NCBI RefSeq assembly: GCF_018128065.1
Contig: NZ_CP072360.1
Coordinates: forward strand, 1,430,501 to 1,494,500
DNA: 64,000 nucleotides
From: Prevotella melaninogenica
GTDB lineage: Bacteria > Bacteroidota > Bacteroidia > Bacteroidales > Bacteroidaceae
Reading direction: 5' to 3'
Each line of letters begins with the position of its first letter. The stretch's first letter is position 1. This document shows, piece after piece, positions 8,269 through 17,300 of the stretch. The notes below the pieces were generated by a model. It saw only the letters and a list, made by a program, of their open reading frames with translations, did no database searches and was not told the DNA's origin. A program made the translations under genes and the position numbers.

Positions 8269-9306
8269 TTAGATTAACGGCATTCCCGCCTCTTCACATG
8301 CTCTTCTCATTTCATCTGGCCAGATACTTGCTTGTATCTCACCGATATGCGCTTTGTGCAACATTATCATACAAAGGCGGCTTTGACCGATACCACCACC
8401 AATACACAATGGTAATTTGTCTGAGAGCAACTGCTGATGGAAATAAAGCTGTTCGCGCTCTTCTTGCTTCTCTATTGTCAACTGTCGAAGCAAAACCGTC
8501 TTATCCACACGGATACCCATAGAAGAGAGTTCAATACTACGACCTAAGATAGGATACCAAACGAGGATATCTCCATTCAACCCCATCTTACCATCTTCTG
8601 CCACCGTAGACCAGTCATCGTAATCAGCAGCACGCCCATCGTGCTTCTCGCCATTACTTAACCGGCACCCTATGCCTTCAATAAACACGGCACCATACTC
8701 TTTACAAATCGCATCTTCGCGTTCTTTTGCTGTCATTGTAGGATACATATCCAACAGGTCTTGTGCATGAATAAAATGAATCGACTGTGGAAGGAAAGGT
8801 TTCAGCTGAGGATAAGACTCACAAGTAAGAAACTCTGTGCGGAGAATAGCTGCATAGATTCGTCGAACAACATTCTCTAAAAAAATACGTGTTCTGTCGT
8901 TTTCGGTGATGACAGCCTCCCAGTCCCACTGGTCAACATAAAGTGAGTGAAGATTATCCAGCTCCTCGTCAGCACGAATCGCATTCATATCGGTATAGAT
9001 ACCATAACCTGGTTGAATAGCATATTCAGCTAACGTTAGTCGCTTCCACTTTGCCAGCGAGTGTACAACTTCAGCCTCAGCTTCTCCTAAGTCCTTGATT
9101 GGAAAAGAAACAGGGCGCTCAACACCATTCAAATCATCATTAATACCTAAACCTTTCAGTACGAACAGCGGTGCCGTAACACGACTTAAACGTAGTTCGG
9201 TAGCTAAATTTTGTTGGAAGAATTCTTTTATCAGTTTGATTCCTTGCTCAGTCTGGCGTTTGCCAAGTACTGCTTTATATCCTTCTGGTTTTATCAGTTG
9301 GCTCAT
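8269..9306 (-). CDS. asnA: Aspartate--ammonia ligase (asparagine synthetase A)
   Basis: A 345-residue AsnA-type enzyme that makes asparagine from aspartate, ammonia and ATP. It is related to class II aminoacyl-tRNA synthetases. Family segments include the N-terminal KPEGYKAVLGKRQTEQGIKL, the FPIKDLG and VHSLAKWKR region, YTDMNAIRADEELDNLHSLY with VDQWDWE, and the C-terminal GGGIGQSRLCMIML, which resembles class II motif 3. Length is typical. The gene is monocistronic and convergent with aguAB. A -7 box on the minus strand at 9354-9361 gives a leader of about 40 bases. Confidence 0.96.
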   Translation of the reverse strand: MSQLIKPEGYKAVLGKRQTEQGIKLIKEFFQQNLATELRLSRVTAPLFVLKGLGINDDLNGVERPVSFPIKDLGEAEAEVVHSLAKWKRLTLAEYAIQPGYGIYTDMNAIRADEELDNLHSLYVDQWDWEAVITENDRTRIFLENVVRRIYAAILRTEFLTCESYPQLKPFLPQSIHFIHAQDLLDMYPTMTAKEREDAICKEYGAVFIEGIGCRLSNGEKHDGRAADYDDWSTVAEDGKMGLNGDILVWYPILGRSIELSSMGIRVDKTVLLRQLTIEKQEEREQLYFHQQLLSDKLPLCIGGGIGQSRLCMIMLHKAHIGEIQASIWPDEMRRACEEAGMPLI

Positions 9307-9353
9307 TATATTTTCTTTCTATTGATTTTTTTATTAATTATCTTTATTGCTCA

Positions 9354-9361
9354 CAAAGGTA
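9354..9361 (-). promoter_or_regulatory. asnA promoter -7 box
   Basis: The minus strand reads TACCTTTG about 48 bases upstream of the asnA start codon. Confidence 0.6.
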
Positions 9362-9647
9362 TATATTAATTATCAAACTGAAAAACAATAACTAACACAA
9401 TACTGCAAAATAACAGATTTCATCTACGTTTTACAACATTATGACAATTTAGAGAAGAGCCTTGGTTTATTAAGCTTATTTTTCTTTTCTGCTGATAAGA
9501 AGTTTTCCCCATCAGAAACTTCTCTCATTGCATATAGAGTTCATTAACACATAACAGATGTAAAAACGACCTTAGATGAAAGATATTAGTCAGCTTGCGA
9601 AACATTACTTCTATACCAGAAACTTTAACAAGAATGTTTACTGTTCG

Positions 9648-9679
9648 TTTGGAGTTATGCAAACTTTAATGTATCTTTG
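9648..9679 (+). promoter_or_regulatory. tRNA-Arg promoter (-33 TTTG, -7 TATCTTTG)
   Basis: TTTG at 9648-9651 and TATCTTTG at 9672-9679 are 20 bases apart, a full Bacteroidota promoter 11 bases before the mature tRNA 5' end. Confidence 0.7.
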
Positions 9680-9690
9680 CACAGTCATTA

Positions 9691-9764
9691 GGCTCCGTAG
9701 CTTAGCTGAATAGAGCGTCAGATTCCGGTTCTGAAGGTCTTGGGTTTGAATCCCAACGGAGTCA
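9691..9764 (+). tRNA. tRNA-Arg (anticodon CCG)
   Basis: A complete 74-nt cloverleaf. The acceptor arm is GGCTCCG/CGGAGTC with one G-U pair. The D stem is GCTT/GAGC. The anticodon stem TCAGA/TCTGA encloses loop TTCCGGT, giving anticodon CCG (reads CGG). The T stem TTGGG/CCCAA encloses TTTGAAT. CCA is not encoded. Its 3' half is the seed of the tandem repeats that follow. Confidence 0.96.
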
Positions 9765-10363
9765 CTAAAAGTGATGAACACCTTGATTACATTTAGCTGA
9801 ATGAGGTCAGAAAAATGTTCTGAAGGTCTTGGGTTTGAATCCCAACGGAGTCACTAAAAGTGATGAATACCTTGATTACATTTAGCTGAATGAGGTCAGA
9901 AAAATGTTCTGAAGGTCTTGGGTTTGAATCCCAACGGAGTCACTAAAAGTGATGAACACCTTGGTTACATTTAGCTGAATGAGGTCAGAAAAATGTTCTA
10001 AAGGTCTTGGGTTTGAATCCCAACGGAGTCACTAAAAGTGATGAACACCTTGATTACATTTAGCTGAATGAGGTCAGAAAAATGTTCTGAAGGTCTTGGG
10101 TTTGAATCCCAACGGAGTCACTAAAAGTGATGAATACCTTGATTACATTTAGCTGAATGAGGTCAGAAAAATGTTCTGAAGGTCTTGGGTTTGAATCCCA
10201 ACGGAGTCACTAAAAGTGATGAACACCTTGGTTACATTTAGCTGAATGAGGTCAGAAAAATGTTCTAAAGGTCTTGGGTTTGAATCCCAACGGAGTCACT
10301 AAAAGTGATGAACACCTTGATTACATTTAGCTGAATGAGGTCAGAAAAATGTTCTGAAGGTCT
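9728..10363 (+). repeat. Seven tandem 89-bp repeats derived from tRNA-Arg
   Basis: Beginning inside the tRNA anticodon arm, an 89-bp unit repeats seven times and ends with a 13-base partial copy. GGTCT recurs at 9736, 9825, 9914, 10003, 10092, 10181, 10270 and 10359. Each unit holds the exact tRNA 3' half (anticodon-stem 3' strand, T arm, acceptor 3' strand), a TCACT-AAA-AGTGA hairpin at the tRNA 3' end, and a degraded 5' half. That half keeps TTAGCTGAAT and GTCAGA but has loop AAAATGT and no acceptor 5' strand. Variants (AACACC/AATACC, GATTAC/GGTTAC, CTGAAGG/CTAAAGG) run A-B-C-A-B-C-A, a 267-bp higher-order repeat. Confidence 0.95.
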
Positions 10364-10398
10364 CAGAGAAAGAAAGAATAAGAATCACAGATTGTAAC

Positions 10399-10435
10399 AA
10401 AGGATGTATGGTTGTTTGCTATTCATCCTTTTTTT
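10399..10435 (+). terminator. Rho-independent terminator after the tRNA-Arg array
   Basis: AAAGGATG pairs with CATCCTTT around a 17-nt loop and is followed by more T residues. It would end a transcript that spans the tRNA and the entire repeat array. Confidence 0.75.
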
Positions 10436-10486
10436 GTTCAACCGAGTTAGCTTAAATATTGATTAATCCATCACAAAATTAAAAGT

Positions 10487-11653
10487 ATGCAGAAGAAAAA
10501 CAGAATTGGTCTACTCCCACGCGTTATCATCGCAATACTGCTTGGATTGTTTCTTGGCTATTATCTCCCAGACCCAGCAGTAAGAGCGTTTCTGACTTTT
10601 AACAGTATCTTCAGTCAGTTCCTCGGCTTTATGATACCACTGATCATCATTGGGCTGGTAACCCCTGCTATTGCAGGAATTGGCAAAGGAGCTGGCAAGT
10701 TACTGATAGTTACCGTAATCATTGCCTACGTTGATACTATCTTAGCAGGTGGATTGTCATACGGAGCAGGTACGTGGCTCTTCCCATCTATGATTGCCTC
10801 TACAGGAGGAAGTATGCCACAAATTGATAAAGCTACCGAACTGGCACCTTATTTTACAATCAATATCCCTGCTATGGTTGACGTAATGAGCAGTTTGGTA
10901 TTCTCATTCATTGCAGGGCTGAGTATTGCACACTATGGTTTGCGCACTATGGAGAACCTCTTTAATGAGTTTAAAACCATAATTGAGAAGGTTATTGAGA
11001 AGGCTATTATCCCTCTCCTACCGCTTTACATCTTTGGTGTATTCCTTAGCATGACCCATAATGGGCAGGCAAGACAGGTGCTTTTAGTATTCTCACAGAT
11101 AATCATTGTCATCCTCGTTCTGCATGTGCTCATCCTTATCTATGAATTCTGCATTGCAGGTGCTATCGTTAAGCGCAATCCTTTCAGACTACTCTGGAAT
11201 ATGTTGCCCGCTTATCTGACAGCATTAGGTACAAGTTCATCCGCAGCAACAATCCCTGTAACGCTGAAGCAGACAGAAAAGAACAATGTAAACAATGAGG
11301 TGGCTGGCTTTGTTGTACCTCTTTGTGCTACTATCCATCTTAGCGGAAGTGCTATGAAGATTACGGCTTGTGCATTGACTATCTGTCTATTGACAGGCTT
11401 ACCACACGACCCAGGGTTATTCATTTACTTTATTCTTATGCTCTCTATCATTATGGTAGCAGCCCCTGGCGTCCCTGGTGGTGCGATTATGGCAGCCTTA
11501 GCTCCACTATCAAGCATCTTAGGATTTAACCAAGAGGAACAGGCTTTGATGATAGCATTGTACATTGCAATGGATAGTTTTGGTACTGCTTGCAACGTGA
11601 CTGGTGATGGAGCTATTGCCATTGTTATTAATAAATTCTTTGGTAAGAAATAG
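10487..11653 (+). CDS. Dicarboxylate/amino acid:cation symporter
   Basis: A 388-residue inner-membrane transporter of the dicarboxylate/glutamate symporter family (SDF, DAACS), which imports acidic or neutral amino acids or C4-dicarboxylates with Na+ or H+. It has many hydrophobic helices. The serine-rich re-entrant loop TALGTSSSAATIPVTLK and the late GTACNVTGDGAIAIVINK region form the substrate and cation sites in this family. Length is near normal. Substrate cannot be fixed from sequence; a serine/threonine or glutamate/aspartate carrier is possible. It follows the tRNA-Arg array and its terminator. Confidence 0.9.
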   Translation: MQKKNRIGLLPRVIIAILLGLFLGYYLPDPAVRAFLTFNSIFSQFLGFMIPLIIIGLVTPAIAGIGKGAGKLLIVTVIIAYVDTILAGGLSYGAGTWLFPSMIASTGGSMPQIDKATELAPYFTINIPAMVDVMSSLVFSFIAGLSIAHYGLRTMENLFNEFKTIIEKVIEKAIIPLLPLYIFGVFLSMTHNGQARQVLLVFSQIIIVILVLHVLILIYEFCIAGAIVKRNPFRLLWNMLPAYLTALGTSSSAATIPVTLKQTEKNNVNNEVAGFVVPLCATIHLSGSAMKITACALTICLLTGLPHDPGLFIYFILMLSIIMVAAPGVPGGAIMAALAPLSSILGFNQEEQALMIALYIAMDSFGTACNVTGDGAIAIVINKFFGKK

Positions 11654-11752
11654 TTAATTCACTTGTAAAAGTGCTTAACTCATCAGCTTAATAAGAAATC
11701 CTAAAAAGAGACAGCAAAGCCTCTTTCATTAGGCTTTATCAAAATTAAATAG

Positions 11753-11760
11753 TATCTTTG
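11753..11760 (+). promoter_or_regulatory. pepT promoter -7 box
   Basis: TATCTTTG lies about 70 bases before the pepT start codon at 11829. Confidence 0.6.
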
Positions 11761-11828
11761 CAGATGACAGGCTGCAATTAGCAGCATTGAACACGCAAAA
11801 AAACATACAATAAAATATCCGTAACATC

Positions 11829-13052
11829 ATGGAAATAGTAGAAAGATTTATTAACTACACCAAGTTTGACACACAGTCAGCTGAAGACTCAGAGACAGTG
11901 CCAAGTACATCGAAACAACTTATCTTTGCAAAATACCTCAAGGAGGAACTTGAACGTGAAGGGCTGAAAGATGTTGAAATGGACGAGATGGGCTATATCT
12001 ATGCCACTCTCCCTGCAAACACTAAGAAGAAGATTCCAACAATAGGTTTCATTTCTCATTATGACACTGCACTTGATGCAAGTGGAGCGAATGTCAATGC
12101 CCGTATCGTAAAGAATTACGATGGTGGTGACATACAGTTGAATCCTAATATGGTTAGCTCACCTCGAATGTTTCCTGAGCTTTTAGAGCATAAGGGAGAA
12201 GACCTCATCGTAACAGATGGCACGACTCTTTTGGGTGCAGATGATAAGGCAGGTATAGCTGAAATCGTACAGGCTATGTGCTTCCTCCGCGATCATGACG
12301 AGATAAAGCATGGTGATATTCGTATCGCTTTCAACCCAGACGAAGAGATTGGTATGGGAGCTCATCACTTCGATGTTGAGAAGTTCGGTTGTGAATGGGG
12401 TTATACCATTGATGGTGGCGATCTTGGAGAGCTTGAATATGAGAACTTCAACGCTGCTGGTGCCAAAGTTCTTATCCATGGTGTAAGCGTTCATACAGGT
12501 TATGCTAAGGGTAAGATGATCAACGCAAGTCGTTTAGCATGTGAATTCAATAATATGATTCCTGCAACAGAGATACCTGAAGAGACTGAAGGGTATCAAG
12601 GATTCTATCACCTTACCAGTATAGAAAGCCGCTGTGAGGAAGCAAAGCTCAGCTATATTATTCGTGATCATGATCGTGAACACTTTGAAGATCGTAAACG
12701 TTTCATGGAGAACTGCGTGAAGCAGATGAATGAAAAGTACGGTGAAGGAACTGTTGAGTTGAAGATGAACGACCAGTACTATAACATGAAAGAGAAAATC
12801 GATCCTAACATGCACGTTATCGAGTTAGTTCTCCGTGCTATGCATCAAGCAAACGTCGCTCCAAAGGTGCAGCCTATTCGTGGCGGTACAGATGGTGCAC
12901 AACTATCTTTCAAGGGTCTTCCTTGCCCTAACATCTTTGCTGGTGGCGTAAACTTCCATGGACCTTACGAGTTTGTTTCAGTCCAGGTAATGGAAAAAGC
13001 CATGCAGGTTATCATTAATATCTGTCGACTTACGGAAGAGTTTAATGATTGA
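11829..13052 (+). CDS. pepT: Peptidase T (tripeptide aminopeptidase)
   Basis: A 407-residue M20-family zinc peptidase that removes N-terminal residues from tripeptides. The dinuclear zinc motifs are present: [14 protein letters not shown] (His, Asp), [14 protein letters not shown] (bridging Asp), and [14 protein letters not shown] (catalytic Glu and zinc Glu). A dimerisation domain follows (ending near [12 protein letters not shown]), and the catalytic domain closes with [13 protein letters not shown] and [17 protein letters not shown]. Cytoplasmic, no signal peptide. It is a single gene with its own promoter and a strong terminator at 13088-13142. Confidence 0.95.
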   Translation: MEIVERFINYTKFDTQSAEDSETVPSTSKQLIFAKYLKEELEREGLKDVEMDEMGYIYATLPANTKKKIPTIGFISHYDTALDASGANVNARIVKNYDGGDIQLNPNMVSSPRMFPELLEHKGEDLIVTDGTTLLGADDKAGIAEIVQAMCFLRDHDEIKHGDIRIAFNPDEEIGMGAHHFDVEKFGCEWGYTIDGGDLGELEYENFNAAGAKVLIHGVSVHTGYAKGKMINASRLACEFNNMIPATEIPEETEGYQGFYHLTSIESRCEEAKLSYIIRDHDREHFEDRKRFMENCVKQMNEKYGEGTVELKMNDQYYNMKEKIDPNMHVIELVLRAMHQANVAPKVQPIRGGTDGAQLSFKGLPCPNIFAGGVNFHGPYEFVSVQVMEKAMQVIINICRLTEEFND

Positions 13053-13087
13053 TGTTTGATAATTAAGTAGTTAAAGATATGCCGTAG

Positions 13088-13142
13088 GAGTTAAGCCAAC
13101 TGATTATAATCTATATACTTATGTTGGTTTAACTCTTTTTCT
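13088..13142 (+). terminator. pepT terminator
   Basis: GAGTTAAGCCAAC pairs with GTTGGTTTAACTC (13 pairs, one G-U) and is followed by TTTTTCTTTT. Confidence 0.8.
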
Positions 13143-13278
13143 TTTAACTATCCATTTACCACCTATCATTTACAAAAAGATGTCCAACACTCAAACAACA
13201 CATACAGAATTATATACAACTAAGGTCTTGGCTTCACCTCCAATACCCCACAAACTCCTCTAACTCCATAAAATATTT

Positions 13279-15549
13279 ATGTCAGAACTACCCGAATTGG
13301 TCAAAGACCTTGCACTCATTCTCGTTGTAGCAGGATTTGTAACTCTTATTTTCAAGAAACTCAAGCAGCCATTGGTATTAGGTTACATCGTGGCAGGCTT
13401 CCTTGTGTCACCCCACATGCCCTATTTGATGAGCGTTGTCGACAAATCCGATATACAGACATGGGCGGACATTGGTGTTATCTTCTTGCTCTTCTCATTA
13501 GGATTAGACTTCTCCATTAAGAAGATTCTAAAAATGGGAGCCTCCCCTATCATTGCCGCCTGTACCATCATCTTCTGTATGATGACATTAGGTGTCATTG
13601 TAGGGCATAGCTTTGGATGGAAAGAGATGGACAGCATCTTCCTTGGAGGTATGGTAGCAATGAGTTCTACAACCATTATATACAAAGCCTTCTCGGATAT
13701 GGGACTCACGCAACAAGGCTTTGCTTCAACGGTTATGAGCGTACTCATATTGGAGGACATCCTTGCCATTGTAATGATGGTGATGCTCAGTACTATAGCC
13801 AATGGAAACAGCCCCGATGGAGTACAACTCGTGGGAAGTATTATGAAAATTGGCTTCTTTCTTGTTCTATGGTTCGTAATCGGGATTTTTGCCATCCCAC
13901 TCTTCCTTCGTTCCGTTCGTAAAATACTTAACAACGAAACCCTGCTTATTGTGGCATTGGGTTTCTGTTGTCTTATGGCCGTTATATCAACACGGGTAGG
14001 GTTTAGTGCAGCTTTCGGTGCCTTTGTTATGGGAAGTATCTTGGCTGAAACGGTTGAAGCTGATAAAATCATCCGCCTTGTAGACCCTGTTAAGAATCTC
14101 TTTGGAGCTATCTTCTTCGTCTCTGTTGGTATGTTGGTAAATCCAAGTGTTCTTGTTAACTATGCTCTTCCTATCCTTCTGCTTGTCGTTACAATCCTCG
14201 TAGGACAGGCTTTGTTTGGTACCTTAGGCTATCTTCTCGGAGGCCAGACACTCAAAAACGCTATGCGTTGTGGTTTCTCAATGGCACAAGTGGGTGAGTT
14301 TGCCTTCATTATAGCGACATTAGGACGTTCTTTGGGAGTCATAAGCGAATTCCTCTACCCCGTTGTCGTTGCAGTATCAGTCATCACCACCTTCCTCACG
14401 CCTTATATGATTCGTGCGGCAGAGCCATGCTATGACTTCCTCATCAAACATCTTCCCAAACGATGGGTTCGTCGACTTACTCATATCCAAACGAATAGTG
14501 TGGGAGGGAGTGCCACTGCTGATAATCATTGGAAAGTCCTGATGAAGAAGATGATACTTAACACACTTATCTATGGCATTCTTTCTTCTGCTGTCATTGC
14601 CATTATGTTCTCTGCAGCCCTTCCTCTTTGTAGGAAGTTATCTATAGAATGGACAGGAAGCCATTGGGCTGGTAATGCCGTATGTGGATTTCTCACAATC
14701 GGCTTTATTGCACCTTTCTTACGTTCTATCGTAATGAAACAGAATCATTCCGAAGCATTCAAAGCATTGTGGACAGACCGACGCATCAATCGCCTACCCC
14801 TCACAGCAACCGTTCTCGCACGTGTAATTATCGCACTCGGTTTCATCTTTTACGTATGTAATTACCTCACACGCTTCAAAAATGCACTGATGATTGCCAT
14901 TGCAATGGGTATATTAATATTGATGCTACTCTCCCGTTGGCTCAAGAAAAGAAGTATAACATTGGAACGTCTGTTTATCCAGAACCTCCGAAGCCGTGAC
15001 ATTGAGGCACAGATACAAGGAAAGAAGAAACCTCTTTTTGCCGACTATCTGATAGACCGTGATATCCATATTGCTAATCTTGAACTGCCCGACGATTCTC
15101 TATGGGCTGGTAAGACATTGTATAGTCTGAAGCTCCGAAACCGATTTGGCGTGCATATTAGCAGTATCCTTCGTGGCTCCCAGCATATCAATATTCCGAA
15201 TGGTGGCACAATTCTCTTCCCTGGCGATAAACTGCAAGCCATTGGTAATGATGAGCAGCTAACAAAACTTTCTAAGGCAATAAATGCTGAGTTACAGGCA
15301 GAGCTTACTGACATAGAGAAGCATGAGATGAAACTCCGTAGTTTCACCATCTCTAAGACAAGTCCTTTCATTGGCAAAACGCTCAAAGACAGTGGTATCC
15401 GCGACGAATATAACTGTATGGTTGTGGGTGTTGACGAAGGTCAGAAGAACCTCACCCTCATCACTCCTTCCCGCTGTCTGCAAGCAGGCGACATCCTATG
15501 GGTAGTGGGAGAAGAACGCAACATAGAGCGTATCCTCGCATTAGGATAA
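13279..15549 (+). CDS. Kef-type monovalent cation:proton antiporter with TrkA-C domain
   Basis: A 756-residue CPA2-family membrane protein. The N-terminal 400 residues hold about 12 membrane helices with family motifs: LGYIVAGFLVSPHMP, IFLLFSLGLDFS, MSSTTIIYKAFSDMG, ILEDILAIVMM, and a later GAFVMGSILAET. A second hydrophobic block (about 430-560) is unusual in length for simple KefB proteins. The C-terminus is a cytosolic TrkA-C-like regulatory region, read as two lobes (LWAGKTLYSLKLRNRFGVH and FIGKTLKDSGIRDEYNCMV). It probably exchanges K+ or Na+ for protons. No NAD-binding TrkA-N domain is visible. Confidence 0.88.
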   Translation: MSELPELVKDLALILVVAGFVTLIFKKLKQPLVLGYIVAGFLVSPHMPYLMSVVDKSDIQTWADIGVIFLLFSLGLDFSIKKILKMGASPIIAACTIIFCMMTLGVIVGHSFGWKEMDSIFLGGMVAMSSTTIIYKAFSDMGLTQQGFASTVMSVLILEDILAIVMMVMLSTIANGNSPDGVQLVGSIMKIGFFLVLWFVIGIFAIPLFLRSVRKILNNETLLIVALGFCCLMAVISTRVGFSAAFGAFVMGSILAETVEADKIIRLVDPVKNLFGAIFFVSVGMLVNPSVLVNYALPILLLVVTILVGQALFGTLGYLLGGQTLKNAMRCGFSMAQVGEFAFIIATLGRSLGVISEFLYPVVVAVSVITTFLTPYMIRAAEPCYDFLIKHLPKRWVRRLTHIQTNSVGGSATADNHWKVLMKKMILNTLIYGILSSAVIAIMFSAALPLCRKLSIEWTGSHWAGNAVCGFLTIGFIAPFLRSIVMKQNHSEAFKALWTDRRINRLPLTATVLARVIIALGFIFYVCNYLTRFKNALMIAIAMGILILMLLSRWLKKRSITLERLFIQNLRSRDIEAQIQGKKKPLFADYLIDRDIHIANLELPDDSLWAGKTLYSLKLRNRFGVHISSILRGSQHINIPNGGTILFPGDKLQAIGNDEQLTKLSKAINAELQAELTDIEKHEMKLRSFTISKTSPFIGKTLKDSGIRDEYNCMVVGVDEGQKNLTLITPSRCLQAGDILWVVGEERNIERILALG

Positions 15550-15554
15550 ATATT

Positions 15555-15609
15555 TTTAGGCTTATTAGCCCAATTACATAATCAAGTAATAAGGACTAAT
15601 AAGCCTAAA
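15555..15609. terminator. Hairpin after the antiporter gene
   Basis: TTTAGGCTTATTAG and CTAATAAGCCTAAA form a perfect 14-bp stem just after the stop codon. The T-tract is weak, so termination is likely but not certain. Confidence 0.55.
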
Positions 15610-16213
15610 TTGTATATTGCCAAACGAAGCCACAGAATATTCGTGAAATACCCAAAGAACTACGCCACGGATTATTTTCATGATAAACATTAAAAATACA
15701 GGTTAGTCCTTCCATATTATAAGATGATAACTATTCTCTAATAAGAGATGTTATTACACGTGATGCAAGGAAAGTTTTATATTAGCTTGCTGTCACTTTT
15801 AACATTTCGCATATCTTTCTGTAATATAAAGAGTTAAGTATCTAACACAAATGACAGGAATGACAGGAACTTTCATTTATGGATTACTCAGTAAAACGAA
15901 ATCGACTAATTGATATAGATACTTTGCTGGTTCTTCCGAAATATAGAGTGATGAAATAAGTTTCCCAATATAATAGGACACACTGAGAAAAGGAAAGCGG
16001 AGGTAATCATTATCACCCAATATTCAACACCCAACACTCATCACCCAATATTCTCCTTTGCTCAATGCACCAGTGCCTTTATTGGACGACAACGAAAAAA
16101 TCATATCTCTATCGGTTTAGATTTAATAGAGAACAAAAACTTAATTGACTTTTTTTTCTTACCTTTGCAGCTGATTTTGAAAATGACTATTTATAAATTT
16201 TAATTATATTAAT
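15610..16213. other. Intergenic region with a promoter near its right end
   Basis: About 600 bases without a credible gene. Around 16010-16055 there is low-complexity CACCCAATATTC-type repetition. TACCTTTG at 16160-16167 fits a -7 box for the next gene. Confidence 0.5.
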
Positions 16214-17158
16214 ATGAAGAAAATCTACTTATTATTTATTTGTTTCATAGTAGTTGCACAGACCATAAGTGCACAGAATGATAAGAAATTATTGAAGATG
16301 ACCTTTGGCAAATCTTACTTTGAACTTAAGTATGATGCAAAAGGAAAACTTGTAGAGACGGTTGAATATTATGCAGATGAATCCACAAAACGTAACAGCA
16401 AGTATACTTATAACGATAACAAAGTGGAGCAAATCTTCTATGAGAATGATAATGTAAACGATAAAGATAATCGAACATCTGTTCTCAAAAATAATAGAGT
16501 TGTTTCAGAAAGAATACACTTGTCAGCACATGAAGGAGAACCTGAATATTGGGCAGATTACAACTACACGTATAATGGTGCAGGTGAACTGATAAAGGTT
16601 GTAACAACCAGTAATGGACGTCCAGACACAGAGTATAAATTGACATGGACAGACGGAGATATTACACTCGTAGAGCATTTTCGAGATAACAAAAAAGTAG
16701 GACAGGTAGCTTATGAATACAACAAAAGCATCACCAACAAATATCTATCTCTATTTGTCAATCCAATTACTTCAATTGCCGATTATGAAGGCATCGTACC
16801 ATACGGACAACTTTTAGCAGGATACTTTGGAAAAGTTTTCCAACATCCAGTAGCTGCTGTGCACTATACGGTGATAGATAAAGACTATTTTGGGTGGACA
16901 AGTGATGATGATTTCACAATTACGTATAAGCAGAATGCAAGTGGTATTGTAGAAAATATCAAACAATCAGGGGAAGAAGGAGTGACAGCAACGTGTATTT
17001 GGGAAGAAACCCCTACAGGTATCAGTGTTTATAAGCAGGAGAAAGAGAATACAAAAAAGATTTATGACCTTTCTGGTAAATGCCTTGAAAATATACAACA
17101 TGGTGTGAATATTATCAAAGAAACGAATGGCAAGACACATAAGGTTATTGTAAGATAA
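16214..17158 (+). CDS. Secreted protein of unknown function with T9SS-like C-terminal tail
   Basis: A 314-residue exported protein. Residues 1-20 form a signal peptide (MKKIYLLFICFIVVAQTISA, then QNDKK). The body contains short beta repeats of the YTYNDNKVEQI, YTYNGAGELIKVV, YEYNKS type, like DUF4595-type beta-sheet proteins. The last 35 residues (IYDLSGKCLENI then GVNIIKETNGKTHKVIVR) match the short tail common on Prevotella T9SS substrates. Function is not recognised. A promoter-like TACCTTTG lies 47 bases upstream and a strong terminator follows at 17188-17224. Confidence 0.72.
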   Translation: MKKIYLLFICFIVVAQTISAQNDKKLLKMTFGKSYFELKYDAKGKLVETVEYYADESTKRNSKYTYNDNKVEQIFYENDNVNDKDNRTSVLKNNRVVSERIHLSAHEGEPEYWADYNYTYNGAGELIKVVTTSNGRPDTEYKLTWTDGDITLVEHFRDNKKVGQVAYEYNKSITNKYLSLFVNPITSIADYEGIVPYGQLLAGYFGKVFQHPVAAVHYTVIDKDYFGWTSDDDFTITYKQNASGIVENIKQSGEEGVTATCIWEETPTGISVYKQEKENTKKIYDLSGKCLENIQHGVNIIKETNGKTHKVIVR

Positions 17159-17187
17159 TATTCTACTGTTTATCAAAGAAATAGCAT

Positions 17188-17224
17188 AATAAAAGGAGGA
17201 GCAGCATAAGTTTCTCCTTTTATT
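17188..17224 (+). terminator. Terminator with an 11-bp perfect stem
   Basis: AATAAAAGGAG and CTCCTTTTATT pair perfectly with a 15-nt loop, with T-rich sequence after. Confidence 0.7.
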
Positions 17225-17268
17225 AGTATTTTTAATATTTAATCTAACGTTTCCTCGCATAATTAGAG

Positions 17269-17276
17269 TATCTTTG
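17269..17276 (+). promoter_or_regulatory. -7 box of the coiled-coil lipoprotein gene
   Basis: TATCTTTG overlaps the in-frame ATG at 17274. That ATG cannot be the start of the mRNA's coding region, which favours 17301. Confidence 0.6.
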
Positions 17277-17300
17277 CATTGTCATTCGATGATTATACAG

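Noticed and set aside
9765..10363. Repeat copies as extra functional tRNAs or a CRISPR array
   Set aside because: The copies lack the acceptor 5' strand and a U33/anticodon loop, so they cannot fold as tRNAs. There are no unique spacers between the repeats and no cas genes.
13422..14072. A 216-residue minus-strand frame inside the antiporter gene
   Set aside because: It is an antisense shadow of a strongly conserved membrane protein and has no recognisable content.
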